From positions 62,001 through 126,000 of the forward strand of contig UBYA01000011.1 of assembly GCA_900469615.1 (NCBI GenBank): DNA of 64,000 nt, read 5' to 3'. Under the pieces are notes generated by a model. The model ran no database searches. It worked only from the letters and a program-made list of their open reading frames with translations, and was not told the DNA's origin. How positions within the stretch are numbered: position 1 is the first letter of the stretch; every line of letters starts with the position of its first letter. The position numbers and the translations under genes were made by a program. The stretch is from Hyphomicrobiales bacterium. Its GTDB lineage: Bacteria; Pseudomonadota; Alphaproteobacteria; Rhizobiales; Rhizobiaceae. Below, piece after piece: positions 10,472 to 19,477 of the stretch.

Positions 10472-11131
10472 TCAGGCGGAAGGCTGCCGGGTCTTGCGCA
10501 GATAGGGCAATACCGTATCGAACGAGCCGAAACGGGTAATGGCGTCCTCGTTGGAGACGGCGGCAGTGATGATGACATCGTCGCCCTGCTGCCAGTTTGC
10601 CGGTGTCGCGACCTGATGCTTGGCCGTCAGGTGGATCGAATCGATCGCACGCAGGATTTCGCCGAAGTTGCGGCCCGTCGTCATCGGATAGGTGAGGATC
10701 AGCTTGATCTTCTTGTCGGGACCGATGACGAAGACGGAGCGAACCGTGGCGTTGTCGGCAGGCGTACGGCCCTCGGAGCTTTCGCCGGCGCCCGCCGGCA
10801 GCATGTCATAGAGCTTGGCGACCTTGAGGTCCTTGTCGCCGATCAGCGGATAGTCGACGTCGAAACCGGTCGCCGTCTTGATATCGTTCTTCCACCGGCT
10901 GTGGCTTTCGACCGGATCGACGGAGATGCCGATGATCTTGACGCCGCGCTTGCGGAATTCGCCTTCAAGGCCTGCCATCGCGCCGAGTTCCGTCGTGCAG
11001 ACCGGCGTAAAATTCTTCGGATGCGAGAAGAGGACGGCCCAGCCATCGCCGATCCAGTCATGGAACTGAATCTTGCCCTGCGTCGTCTCCGCCGCAAAAT
11101 CCGGAGCGATGTCGTTGATACGCAAACTCAT
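10472..11131 (-). CDS. 1-Cys peroxiredoxin (Prx6 type)
   Basis: This 219-residue thiol peroxidase reduces H2O2 and organic peroxides. The peroxidatic Cys45 is in the motif NFTPVCTTELG, and there is no other cysteine, so it is a 1-Cys enzyme that needs an external thiol. The C-terminal extension after about residue 160 (dimerisation region ATPANWQQGDDVII) is typical of Prx6. The ATG at 11131 has an AGGAGG ribosome site at 11139-11144. It ends at a strong hairpin terminator. Confidence 0.92.
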   Translation of the reverse strand: MSLRINDIAPDFAAETTQGKIQFHDWIGDGWAVLFSHPKNFTPVCTTELGAMAGLEGEFRKRGVKIIGISVDPVESHSRWKNDIKTATGFDVDYPLIGDKDLKVAKLYDMLPAGAGESSEGRTPADNATVRSVFVIGPDKKIKLILTYPMTTGRNFGEILRAIDSIHLTAKHQVATPANWQQGDDVIITAAVSNEDAITRFGSFDTVLPYLRKTRQPSA

Positions 11132-11247
11132 TGTCTTACCTCCTGAAAAATCCGACCGGGTCTCGCACCTGAAGGGGCGGCCGAAGGACGGGATCAAAAA
11201 ATCCGCCGCACAATGGCGTCGAACGCTCGATATGAAAAGCCTTTCTT

Positions 11248-11832
11248 TTAAATGGGTGCTGCGATGGCGCTCGAAAACTCCCGCGCCCGCCGATGTCTCG
11301 CGCGCATCTTCAGGGTTTCCAGAAATCCATAGCCGCTCGGCCAGCGCCCGAAGCCGCTGGCGATGTTGATATGCCCCGCAAGCCCGATATTGCGGACATC
11401 GGAATTCCAGAGGCGCCCGAACAAGGTCAACCGGTCGAGCGTCATGTAAATATCGTTCAGGCTGCCGACAGTCATGCTGGGAAAAGGCAAGGCTTCGGTC
11501 GGCATCGTGCCGAAGGATAGATGGCCCGCATGAAGGGTCTCGGTCACGGGAATATCGCAGGGCGCGACGAGCAGCGCGCCCTTGACCCTTCGCGCGGCCG
11601 GACGGCCGGCCAATCTCGCCGTCAGCACGCAGCCCAGGCTGTGGGCGACGATATAAGCCTCGCCTGCCTCTTCCAGCGCCTCCTCCAGCCTTTCCATCCA
11701 GCTGCCGAGATTGGGAAAATTCCAGTCATCCTGCTCGACAAGCCGGACATCGGGATGGTCACGCAGCCAATAACGCTGCCAATGCCCTTCCCCGGAGCCG
11801 AAAAGGCCCGGTACGATCAGCACTCTGGTCAT
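11248..11832 (-). CDS. RBBP9/YdeN-type alpha/beta hydrolase
   Basis: This 194-residue protein of the RBBP9 (DUF1234-like) serine hydrolase family begins with VLIVPGLFGSGEGHWQRYW, contains the nucleophile elbow VAHSLGCVLTARL with Ser near residue 71, and ends with the HINIASGFGRWPSGYGFLE segment that supplies the His. Such proteins are small esterases of unclear substrate. The ATG at 11832 matches the family start; an upstream ATG at 11919 would add a poorly conserved leader. Confidence 0.85.
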   Translation of the reverse strand: MTRVLIVPGLFGSGEGHWQRYWLRDHPDVRLVEQDDWNFPNLGSWMERLEEALEEAGEAYIVAHSLGCVLTARLAGRPAARRVKGALLVAPCDIPVTETLHAGHLSFGTMPTEALPFPSMTVGSLNDIYMTLDRLTLFGRLWNSDVRNIGLAGHINIASGFGRWPSGYGFLETLKMRARHRRAREFSSAIAAPI

Positions 11833-11891
11833 GGATGCCTCACACGAGCTGGCAAGCTCATCTCGCGATATGAAACCAACGACGCATCCTT

Positions 11892-12068
11892 TCAGTACCA
11901 GGGCGCCGGCGTGGAACACCAGTAATAGATCTCGTAGTCGCGGGCAGAGAGCTCCCGATCCCGCTCGGCGAACCCGGTCCGGTCAAGCGACAGGGTGGAA
12001 ACGTCCAGCCTCTGCGATCTGGGAACCGCAAAAAACGCCTTCAGGCGGCCAATGACATTCCATTTCAT
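11892..12068 (-). CDS. Small protein, unknown function (58 residues)
   Basis: The ATG at 12068 is preceded by GGAGGG at a good distance. The protein starts MKWNVIGRLKAFFAVPRSQR and ends YEIYYWCSTPAPWY. There is no clear membrane helix and no domain that I recognise. The codon usage looks like its neighbours. It lies 59 bases upstream of the hydrolase gene on the same strand and might be cotranscribed with it. It could also be a chance frame. Confidence 0.45.
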   Translation of the reverse strand: MKWNVIGRLKAFFAVPRSQRLDVSTLSLDRTGFAERDRELSARDYEIYYWCSTPAPWY

Positions 12069-12144
12069 GAAACCCTCCATTCCGCTGAGAAAAAATCCGG
12101 TGTGTGCGTGTCCCGGCGCCTGGGCGCGATGGTGTTTCAGCCCT

Positions 12145-12711
12145 TCATTCCGCAGCCGCCAGCACCGTCAGCGAATGGGGAAAGAAAGCGGCAAGCTCGC
12201 CGACGACCTCATTGATCCGGTCGGCCAGCGGCTCGGACGAAACCTTGTAGTCCGTAAAATCCCGATCCGACGCATAGACGGCGGTCGGCAAGGTATGAGC
12301 CATGAAGAAGCCGAAGAGCGGCCGCAGCTGGTGCTCGACCATCAGCGCATGCCTGTCTCCACCGCCCGTTGCGGTGATGATGATCGGCTTGGCGCGCAGC
12401 TCATGCGGGTCGATAAGGTCGATCAGATGCTTGAACAGTCCGGGATAAGACCCCTTGAAGGTCGGCGAGCCGATGATGAGGGCATCGGATGACACGATTT
12501 CGTCAATCACCCCTTTTGCCTGATCGTCGAGCTCCTTGCGCCATTGCGCCGTCCCGAGAGAAGCACCGACATCCTGCAGGTCGTAGACCTTGCTTGCGAA
12601 GCCGTACCGCTCGCTTGCCAGACCTGCGACGGTCTGGACCAGCGCGTAGGTCTTCGATGGCCGGTTGAAGCTGCCGGCAATACCGACGAGTTTAGGCGCA
12701 CTCATTCTCAT
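12145..12711 (-). CDS. NADPH-dependent FMN reductase (SsuE/MsuE family)
   Basis: This 188-residue flavodoxin-like reductase has a phosphate-binding loop GSFNRPSKTYAL near residue 14 and the flavin-contacting segment IIGSPTFKGSYPGLFKHLID near 79, followed by TATGGGDRHALMVEHQLRPL near 114, typical of SsuE/MsuE. These enzymes supply reduced FMN to two-component monooxygenases such as alkanesulfonate monooxygenase. No such monooxygenase is in the window, so the partner is unknown. The ATG at 12705 (second Met) is an alternative start. Confidence 0.85.
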   Translation of the reverse strand: MRMSAPKLVGIAGSFNRPSKTYALVQTVAGLASERYGFASKVYDLQDVGASLGTAQWRKELDDQAKGVIDEIVSSDALIIGSPTFKGSYPGLFKHLIDLIDPHELRAKPIIITATGGGDRHALMVEHQLRPLFGFFMAHTLPTAVYASDRDFTDYKVSSEPLADRINEVVGELAAFFPHSLTVLAAAE

Positions 12712-13121
12712 CCCTTCCGAAGATCACATGCGTTTTCGATAATGCGAATATTGTCCATAAAAATAGTAGATTAAAAGGAACAACCATCTCCGCAGACGCC
12801 GGAAACGGAAAATCTCTTTCCTGCGATGCGACCTGAAGAGAGCGGCAGGAAACGCCATCCGGCATCGGGCCAGGAGGCATTATCTCTGGAAGATCAGTTG
12901 CAAACCGCAGGCCGGGCAAGCGCCGCCGCGATGTTCGACGGGGTTTCGAAAAAGCCCGCATCCATTGAAAACATCTGGCTTGCCGATCAACCGCAAGAAC
13001 ATGCTAGTGTTGCTTGTGCCCGCCCTGTTGCCGCTGCTTGCCGCAGGATCTTCTTCCTTCCGTACGCGCAACCCGGGCCTGCGGTGAAACGCGTGCTACA
13101 TCTCCAGGAAAGGATTCTCCC
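12712..13121. other. Intergenic stretch with a possible 28-residue hydrophobic peptide
   Basis: I see no convincing gene here. One short plus-strand frame at 13001-13087 would encode a signal-like peptide (MLVLLVPALLPLLAAG and a basic tail). It can be extended in frame to a TTG at 12965. It ends 35 bases before the small membrane protein at 13122. It lacks a clear ribosome site and is recorded only as a possibility. Confidence 0.3.
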
Positions 13122-13319
13122 ATGTGGTTTCCCATCGTCGTGCGCATACCCTTCGCAATTGCCGGCATCGTTGCCGGATGGTTCTTTGCGGAAAGCACAT
13201 TGCGATACGATGTGGTTCAGCTGGCCATTTCGCTTGTGATGCTGGCCGCTTCCATCGCCTGCGTGATCTATGCTCCGAGATTCCTGAAAGGTTCCGGCGC
13301 TCCAAAGGACAAGCTTTAA
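13122..13319 (+). CDS. Small inner-membrane protein (65 residues)
   Basis: The protein begins MWFPIVVRIPFAIAGIVAGW and has two hydrophobic segments (about residues 5-20 and 30-50), followed by a short charged tail ending GAPKDKL. The ATG is preceded by AGGAAAGGA. It is probably a two-helix inner-membrane protein with the N- and C-termini on the same side. No function is recognised. Confidence 0.6.
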   Translation: MWFPIVVRIPFAIAGIVAGWFFAESTLRYDVVQLAISLVMLAASIACVIYAPRFLKGSGAPKDKL

Positions 13320-13597
13320 CAGCGGCTCGCCCAGCTCAATGCTGCCGCAGCTTTCAGCGCCCGCTCTCGCAGGACCCTGGAGCGTGGCCTGCCGATCCGC
13401 CCGTATGGAACGAGCTTGTCAAGATCGGCAACTGTCCTTCCAGAACGCCACGCCAATCTCTCATCATGAATGTCATCTACCGTGATCCGTGAGGCGCCGA
13501 ACCGATCCGAGCGTCCACAAACCCCGGCACGCGGCGTTTACACGGTCGTCCCTGTCATCTAGGGGTGGCTCAAACCACGAGCTCAAGGAATACGATC

Positions 13598-14206
13598 ATG
13601 TTGATCAAGCAAAGCGACTATCATCGGATTTACAAGGTGATCAATAGCCTGCTGATCAACGAAAATGCCAATCCCGCCACGGCTTCGATGTATTTCAGCA
13701 CATTCGGGGCATTCATCCTCGAACATCATTACAAGGTGGACGCAAAGCCGAAGGGTGGGCTTGCCGCCTACAATCTTGAAGGAAAACACATCCTTTTCGC
13801 AGATCACCGCGAGGATGGCTACGTCTCCGGCGCCGGGGAAAACTTTCATTGCTGGGTCGAGGCGGATGGCTGGGCAATCGACTTCATGGCGCCGGCATTC
13901 TCCGAAAGCGCGCCGGACCTGAAGTTGCCTTCGAAGATGTTTCAGCGCCCGCTTTCCGCCATGGCCCCGTCTATCAACGATCTCGGCCGGTCAGGAGATT
14001 TCTTCTATCACCACGAGCCCGAAGCGATGAGCCGGCGTTTTGCAGACTGGCGCAGGCATCCGATGATCGGAGATCTAGCCACCGTCGCCACGAACTGGTT
14101 TCGGAAGTCCCCCAAGCAAATGCCGGCATCAATCGCCGTTCGCGATCAGCATGGAAAGACCAGGACCGTACCGCTTGTCGGCAATGCCCTTGCCGGCGGA
14201 TGGTGA
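13598..14206 (+). CDS. DUF2026-family protein
   Basis: This 202-residue protein starts MLIKQSDYHRIYKVINSLL and contains FGAFILEHHYKVDAKPKGGLAAYN, NFHCWVEADGWAIDFMAP and a C-terminal region with WRRHPMIGDLA, a pattern I associate with DUF2026. The Cys-Trp-Val and His residues recall transglutaminase-like or papain-like folds, but that is speculation. AAGGAA precedes the ATG at 13598; an in-frame ATG at 13565 is less likely. It stands alone, with about 280 bases of apparently empty sequence before it. Confidence 0.6.
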   Translation: MLIKQSDYHRIYKVINSLLINENANPATASMYFSTFGAFILEHHYKVDAKPKGGLAAYNLEGKHILFADHREDGYVSGAGENFHCWVEADGWAIDFMAPAFSESAPDLKLPSKMFQRPLSAMAPSINDLGRSGDFFYHHEPEAMSRRFADWRRHPMIGDLATVATNWFRKSPKQMPASIAVRDQHGKTRTVPLVGNALAGGW

Positions 14207-14305
14207 CATCCGGATATCCGGCCGGCACGAGCGCTCCGGTTTTGAACGGCGCTGATCGCGGCGGCCATGCACCGGCTGCCGCGATAGCGGAGCGGACTCT
14301 CCAGA

Positions 14306-15997
14306 TCAGGTCGCCATGATTGCCTTGAGCCAGATGCTGACGGCGATTGCCCCGCCATCGGGATGTCCGACGGCCCGTTCGCCCAGATAGCTTGCGCGGC
14401 CAAGGCGCGGCTTCATCGATATGGTCGTCTCGGCACCCGCCATCCCGGCCTCGACCGCAGCCCGCCAGGCTGCGTCAGCCGAAAGCCCCTCGGCCACCTT
14501 GTCCTTGAAAGTCTTTGCGGCGGGATACAGCGCGTCGACCATCGTCCGGTCGCCTGGCTTTGCCCCGCCGAGCTCCGAAACCGCCTGAACGGCCGCAACG
14601 AAGGCTTCGGCCAACTGCGCGGCCGTGGGCTGCTCCAGACCGGCAAGATGGCGAGAGGCGCGCATCAGCCCGGTGGCGTAGAAAGGCCCCGAGCTGCCGC
14701 CGATCGCCTTTCGCATGGCATTCGCCATGGCCATCAGCCCGCTTGAAACGTCACCGAAACTTTCCTTCGGAAGCGCCAGGAGGGCTTCGCTCCCTCGCGT
14801 CATGCTGGCACCGAGATCGCCGTCGCCGGTTATGCTGTCGAGCTCCGTCAGTTGCGGTTCGGCAGCGATCAACGCCTTTGCGAGCATTTCGGTGGTTTGC
14901 CTCAGGCGCTCGCCGGCCATCGTCGTCTTTGCTCCGGATGGCGCGCCATCCTCGGCCTCCTTCGTGGACGGAAGCACTCGGTTGCGGTTCACCGCGCCGC
15001 CCCGCGGCCAGGCGCCGGCATCTGTCGGCGCATCGATAAGCCCGAGCGCGGCATCATCGACGTGCATGATCGAGAGCGAAAAGCCCGGCATATCCAGCGC
15101 AGACAGGAAGGTCCCTGCCCAGGCCCTCTCGACCGCGATGCCCTTCTGCTCGAGAAATCCGATTGCCGAACGGGCAACGATCGAAAGCTCCATGGGCGGC
15201 GTCGACCCGAGGCCGTTGACCAGCAGCACGACGCGATCCCCGCTCCTGATCCTGCCGTCCGCCTCAATCGTTTCGAGGATCAGCGAGGTCAATCGATCAG
15301 CCGATGCGATCGGCATTCTGCGCACGCCTTGCTCGCCATGGATGCCGAGACCAACCTCTATTTCCCGTTCGCCAAGAACGAATCCGGGTTTTCCGACGGA
15401 AGGAAGCGTGCAGGAACCCAGCGAAATTCCCATGGAAGACAGCTTATCGGCGGCAGATCGCGCAATCCGGGCAACGTCGGCGAGGGGAAGGCCCTGTTCC
15501 GCCGCCGCACCGGCGAGCTTGTGGACGAGCACGGTTCCGGCAATGCCTCGCCGCCGATCGGCGGGGACGGTATCCTTCAGCGCCACGTCGTCAGCGATCA
15601 CGACAATCTCGACGGGGATACCTTCCGCTCGCGCGAGCTCCGCCGCCAATCCGAAATTCAGGCGGTCTCCCGTATAGTTCTTGACGATCACCAATGCGCC
15701 CGCGGAACCCGCCGCTGCCTTGATACCCGCAAGCACCGCATCGGTGCTCGGCGACGTGAAAATGTCGCCGGCGACGGCTGCGGTCAGCATTCCGCTGCCG
15801 ACATATCCGGCATGAGCCGGCTCATGGCCGCTGCCGCCGCCGGAAAGTACCGCGACTTTGCGTTGCCCGCTCTCGGGAAGACCAGACCGTATCACCACGT
15901 TTTCATCGGCAAGCAGGATTGCCGCCGGACTGAGCGCCACCACGCCTTCCAGCATGTCGCGGACGACGGTGGACGGATCGTTGATCAGCTTCTTCAT
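14306..15997 (-). CDS. Dihydroxyacetone kinase, DhaK-DhaL fusion
   Basis: This 563-residue ATP-dependent kinase phosphorylates dihydroxyacetone, and possibly other short ketoses, to feed glycolysis. DhaK (about 1-330) shows the SGGGSGHEPAHAGYVG loop and the His in GLGIHGEQGV that binds the substrate covalently. DhaL (about 355-563) shows the nucleotide loop ITGDGDLGASMTRG and the GGSSGPFYATGL segment. The fused layout indicates the ATP-using rather than the PTS-dependent type. The ATG at 15997 has an AGGGAGAG ribosome site. It lies 20 bases after an ABC ATPase remnant on the same strand, suggesting that a polyol or ketose transporter once preceded it. Confidence 0.92.
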   Translation of the reverse strand: MKKLINDPSTVVRDMLEGVVALSPAAILLADENVVIRSGLPESGQRKVAVLSGGGSGHEPAHAGYVGSGMLTAAVAGDIFTSPSTDAVLAGIKAAAGSAGALVIVKNYTGDRLNFGLAAELARAEGIPVEIVVIADDVALKDTVPADRRRGIAGTVLVHKLAGAAAEQGLPLADVARIARSAADKLSSMGISLGSCTLPSVGKPGFVLGEREIEVGLGIHGEQGVRRMPIASADRLTSLILETIEADGRIRSGDRVVLLVNGLGSTPPMELSIVARSAIGFLEQKGIAVERAWAGTFLSALDMPGFSLSIMHVDDAALGLIDAPTDAGAWPRGGAVNRNRVLPSTKEAEDGAPSGAKTTMAGERLRQTTEMLAKALIAAEPQLTELDSITGDGDLGASMTRGSEALLALPKESFGDVSSGLMAMANAMRKAIGGSSGPFYATGLMRASRHLAGLEQPTAAQLAEAFVAAVQAVSELGGAKPGDRTMVDALYPAAKTFKDKVAEGLSADAAWRAAVEAGMAGAETTISMKPRLGRASYLGERAVGHPDGGAIAVSIWLKAIMAT

Positions 15998-16017
15998 ACT
16001 TCTCTCCCTAAAAGCGC

Positions 16018-16340
16018 TCATCGAGCATGTGCGAGAACGGAACGGCCGCTCGTAACGTCGAAGACGTGGATGGTGTTCGTTCGATGAAAGACGATGGCGA
16101 CGTCTCGCGCGGAAGGACCCTGCTCGATAATGTTTTCGCCCTCGATGCCGGTCGTGCCTGAGCAGAAGCCTTCCAGGGGCGCGTTCATCTGCATCGCCGT
16201 TATCACCATTGTCTTGCCGCAACCCGACGGTCCGGCGAGAACGACGAACTCCCCATCCTCGGTGATCAGGTCGAGATTGTCCACCGCGTTAAATGCGCCG
16301 AACGATTTGCCCAGATGTTCGATTGCAATTGTGGATACGA
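16018..16340 (-). pseudogene. Remnant of a sugar-type ABC transporter ATPase (UgpC/MalK type)
   Basis: The frame begins with a normal MalK-type N-terminus (STIAIEHLGKSFGAFNAVDNL, then VVLAGPSGCGKT, the Walker A). It then becomes abnormal and jumps from an ARDVAIVFH segment, which is the Q-loop region with the Gln replaced by His, straight to NTIHVFDVTSGRSVL, which resembles the extreme C-terminus of the family. The signature motif, Walker B and most of the regulatory domain are missing, and the ATG expected before the N-terminus is out of frame. A GTG at 16284 gives an 88-residue frame. It is best read as an internally deleted relic beside the dihydroxyacetone kinase. Confidence 0.75.
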
Positions 16341-16764
16341 ATTCCCCCCATGCGGTTTTCGGCCAGTCGGCCGGATCGACCGCCTGTGTGACAATGCCGG
16401 ATATACGAGGGCATCGCTGCCTCGGAATTGCGCGGGTACTTCGCGAAACGCCTGTCTCATCAACGATCGAAACCCTGAAATGGGTGATCCCGATATCGGC
16501 GCCGTATACGAGCGGTTCGTCTCTTCATGGAATTGCGAAACCACTCTATCTCTTTGGTTTGACACAATCGCGCGCGAAAGCCGCTGCGTACGTTTCCCGG
16601 AGCTGCCCTGGTTTTCGATTTCGAGGCGGGAAGCGGATATGAGCTCGACTCCGCTTCGCATTGAGATCCTTCCCGAGGACCGGGCCATACTTTCGATGCG
16701 ATCATGCCGAGCCGCTGGCCGCGCCGGGAACGATCCCGTCATTCCCGAACCTGCGGTCCCGCAA
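16341..16764. other. Gene-free stretch next to the ABC remnant
   Basis: No supported gene is visible. The region holds a degenerate copy of an intergenic repeat at 16544-16611, and it lies between the ABC ATPase remnant and the end of the ornithine cyclodeaminase-like gene. It may contain further unrecognisable remains of the lost transporter operon. Confidence 0.5.
16544..16611 (+). repeat. Degenerate rhizobial intergenic repeat, copy 1
   Basis: The segment contains TTTGGTTTGACACAATCG, then GAAAGCCGCTGCG and CGGAGCTGCC. It aligns base for base with the copies at 48541-48606, 46486-46556, 34467-34540 and, inverted, 51597-51655. The shared skeleton is TTTGAC-GCAATTCCG-AAAACCGC-TTCGCACTTTTC-TGGAATTGCTC. 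Confidence 0.55.
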
Positions 16765-17712
16765 TCAGATTTCCAGCCGGGATGCCAGATACTGCATCGT
16801 AAACATGTCGAGATGACCACCGCCCACATTCTTGTAGAGGGTGATCTGATCGGCGCTCTCCCGGCCGGGATGGCGGCCGGAGCAGAGGTCGAAAAGGTCG
16901 GCGACGATATCCTTGCGCTCGATGACGCCGGCGGCAAGCGGCCCGGCGATATCGCCGGAGTGTTCGCTGTTGCTGCGGGTATCGACAAAGATGCGGCCGG
17001 CGCGACGCGCCGTGTCGTCATCGGCCTCGCGCATCTCGGGCATATAGGCGCCGATCAGGTCCACATGGGCGCCGGGCTTCAACAGTGCGCCACGCACCAG
17101 CGGCTCGGTCGCCATGGTCACGCATGAAACGATATCGGCCTGAGGCAATGCGTCTTCCAGCGCGGCGACGGCTGCAACCTCGCGACCCGAGCCAGCATAG
17201 CGCGCGGCGAGCGCCTGCGCCTTTTCCGGGTTGCGGTTCCAGATGAACACCTTGCGGATGCCAGGCCGCACGCTGGTATGGGCATCGATGACATGCGGGG
17301 CGAGGCCGCCGGCGCCTGCAATGAGGAGCACTTCGGCATCGGCGCGCGCCAGAATATCGGCTCCGAGCGCGGAATCGGCCGCCGTTTTCCGGAAGGTCAG
17401 CGCCGCACCGTCGCAGCTGGCAACCGGCGCACCCGTCTTGCCGTCGAACAGCACGACAAGGCCCTGAACGGAGGGAACCGGGGGCTCAAGCGCGGCATTG
17501 CCGGGAAAGACGCCGACCATCTTGACGGCGATTGCGTCGCCCGACGCCCAGGAAATCAGCGAAACGAACTTGTTGCCCTCGTTCGCGCCGTCGCTCAGCA
17601 CCTTGACGTCGGTCTGCGGCATGCCGCCGTCTCGATGGACGGCGCGCAGCGCCTCGACGAGACCCGGATAAGCGAGATGGCGATGGACTTCGCCCGCATC
17701 TAGATGGCGCAT
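16765..17712 (-). CDS. Ornithine cyclodeaminase / mu-crystallin family enzyme
   Basis: This 315-residue protein is of the NAD(P)-dependent OCD/mu-crystallin family, which includes ornithine cyclodeaminase, alanine dehydrogenase and imine reductases. An N-terminal substrate domain (residues about 1-115, with KFVSLISWASGDAIAVKMVG) is followed by a Rossmann domain (LLIAGAGGLAPHVIDAH near 130, VFIWNRNPEKAQALA near 155) and the family segment DLIGAYMPEMREADDD near 220. It is the last gene of the ABC transporter unit in the fructosamine regulon, 11 bases after the ATPase. It may process the amino acid or imine released from the Amadori compound; that role is inference. Confidence 0.85.
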   Translation of the reverse strand: MRHLDAGEVHRHLAYPGLVEALRAVHRDGGMPQTDVKVLSDGANEGNKFVSLISWASGDAIAVKMVGVFPGNAALEPPVPSVQGLVVLFDGKTGAPVASCDGAALTFRKTAADSALGADILARADAEVLLIAGAGGLAPHVIDAHTSVRPGIRKVFIWNRNPEKAQALAARYAGSGREVAAVAALEDALPQADIVSCVTMATEPLVRGALLKPGAHVDLIGAYMPEMREADDDTARRAGRIFVDTRSNSEHSGDIAGPLAAGVIERKDIVADLFDLCSGRHPGRESADQITLYKNVGGGHLDMFTMQYLASRLEI

Positions 17713-17723
17713 CGGAATTTCCT

Positions 17724-18485
17724 TTAGAGAACACGCGACAAGAAGGCCCGCGTGCGTGCGTGCCGCGGATTGGAAAGCACCTCGCGCGGATCGCCGGCCT
17801 CGACGATCACGCCGCCGTCCATGAAGACGAGATGATCGGCGACATCGCGGGCAAAACTCATCTCATGGGTCACGACCACCATGGTCATGCCCTCTTCGGC
17901 GAGCTTGCGCATGACGGTCAATACTTCGCCGACGAGTTCCGGGTCGAGCGCCGAGGTGGGCTCGTCGAAGAGCATGAGTGCCGGCTGCATCGCAAGCGAG
18001 CGGGCGATCGCCACCCGCTGCTGCTGGCCGCCGGAAAGCTGCTTCGGATAATAATGCGCCCGTTCGCTGAGCCCGACCTTGTCGAGCAGCGCCATCGCTT
18101 CCTCCAGCGCCTGAGCCCGGCTCCTGCCCTTGACGATAACCGGGGCCTCGATGACGTTTTCGAGCGCCGTCATATGCGGAAAGAGATGGAAGCCCTGAAA
18201 GACCATGCCCATCTTCTGGCGCTGCATCGCAAGTTCGTTGAACGACATGCGATAGAGCCTGTCGCGCTTCCAGCGAAGCCCGACGGGCTCGCCTTCGAGA
18301 TAGACGACGCCGGACGTCGGCACTTCCAGGAAATTCAGGCAGCGCAGAAGCGTGCTCTTGCCCGAGCCCGAAGGGCCGACGATGCATGTGACCTCACCGG
18401 CCCGAACGCTGAAATCGATGGAATTCAGCACCTGATGCGTACCGAAGCTCTTCGACAGACGCTCGACGTTGAGAAGCGGCATCAT
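17724..18485 (-). CDS. Amino-acid-type ABC transporter, ATP-binding protein (GlnQ/HisP type)
   Basis: This 253-residue ATPase of a polar amino acid uptake system has Walker [13 protein letters not shown] near residue 36, the signature [13 protein letters not shown] near 148, Walker [16 protein letters not shown] near 170 and the switch His in VVTHEM near 203. It overlaps the permease gene by four bases and is followed by the OCD-like gene. A single permease and one ATPase would form a homodimeric transporter of the GlnPQ kind. In this context the likely cargo is a fructosyl-amino acid. Confidence 0.93.
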   Translation of the reverse strand: MMPLLNVERLSKSFGTHQVLNSIDFSVRAGEVTCIVGPSGSGKSTLLRCLNFLEVPTSGVVYLEGEPVGLRWKRDRLYRMSFNELAMQRQKMGMVFQGFHLFPHMTALENVIEAPVIVKGRSRAQALEEAMALLDKVGLSERAHYYPKQLSGGQQQRVAIARSLAMQPALMLFDEPTSALDPELVGEVLTVMRKLAEEGMTMVVVTHEMSFARDVADHLVFMDGGVIVEAGDPREVLSNPRHARTRAFLSRVL

Positions 18486-19423
18486 GGCATCACCTCGCCG
18501 CGGCGCAGGCCCCAGAACTTGCTCTTGAACAGCGACTTGAGCATCACCCTCCAGTCGAGAGGGGCCTCGTCCTTCAACGAGTGCTCGATATAATGCTCGA
18601 TGACGGTGAGGATGGTGGCCAGTACAAGATACCAGAACGTGGCAACGATCAGCAGCGGAATGGTCTGGTAGGTGCGCGAATAGATCATCTGTGCCGAATA
18701 GAGCAGGTCCGGCAGCGCCAGAACGCTGACCAGCGAGGTAAACTTCAGCATCGAGATCGTGTCGTTGCCGATCGGCGGGATGATGATGCGCAATGCCTGC
18801 GGCAGCACGATGCGGCGCAGGATCTGCGCCTGCGTCATGCCCAGCGTGGCGGCCGCCTCCGTCTGGCCGCCGCTTACGGCCTGGATGCCGGCGCGGATCA
18901 TTTCAGCGGCATAGGCGCTCTCGGTGAAGGAGAGGCCAAGCAGGGCGGCGCTGAGCGGCGTGATCAGCTGGTTTGTCTCGCCCGTCCAGAATTGCGGACC
19001 GAAGGGAATGCCGATCGAGACCTCCGGAATGAGCAGGCCTAGATTGTACCAGAAGACAAGCTGCACCAGCGGCGGCACGCCGCGGAAAAACCAGATCCAG
19101 ACCCAGCTCGCCGAGCGGAACACCGGGTTGCGCGACAGGCGCATGACGGCAACGATGGTGCCGATGACGAGGCCGAGGATCATCGACAGAAAAGTCAGCA
19201 TCAGCGTCCGGCCGAGGCCGGCGATAATCTCGGCGCTGAACAGATATTGCCAGACGACGCCCCACTGCAAATTCTCATTGGTGACGAGCAGGTGCAGGAA
19301 GGCAAGCACCAGGATCAGCAGGATGGCGCCACCGATCCACCAGGACGGGTGGAAGACTTCCATTGGCTTGACCGAGTGGATGTCGGGTCGCCCGGCCGGC
19401 ATCTTGTCGCGGGAGGGAGCCAT
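18482..19423 (-). CDS. Amino-acid-type ABC transporter, permease
   Basis: This 313-residue inner-membrane permease of the HisM/GlnP family has the first hydrophobic helix at about residues 27-48 and further helices to about 275. The EAA loop that contacts the ATPase is [20 protein letters not shown] near 193. An N-terminal cytosolic extension of about 25 residues and a charged C-terminal tail are present. The stop overlaps the start of the ATPase gene, so translation is likely coupled. Confidence 0.92.
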   Translation of the reverse strand: MAPSRDKMPAGRPDIHSVKPMEVFHPSWWIGGAILLILVLAFLHLLVTNENLQWGVVWQYLFSAEIIAGLGRTLMLTFLSMILGLVIGTIVAVMRLSRNPVFRSASWVWIWFFRGVPPLVQLVFWYNLGLLIPEVSIGIPFGPQFWTGETNQLITPLSAALLGLSFTESAYAAEMIRAGIQAVSGGQTEAAATLGMTQAQILRRIVLPQALRIIIPPIGNDTISMLKFTSLVSVLALPDLLYSAQMIYSRTYQTIPLLIVATFWYLVLATILTVIEHYIEHSLKDEAPLDWRVMLKSLFKSKFWGLRRGEVMP

Positions 19424-19477
19424 GCTCGCCCTTTCTGTGGAATTGGCCCGGAGCCGGTATCCGGGCCGAATGACCGA

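Noticed and set aside
13320..13597. Possible remnant gene in several short plus-strand frames
   Set aside because: Short arginine-rich frames are open here, but none has a ribosome site or similarity that I can recognise.
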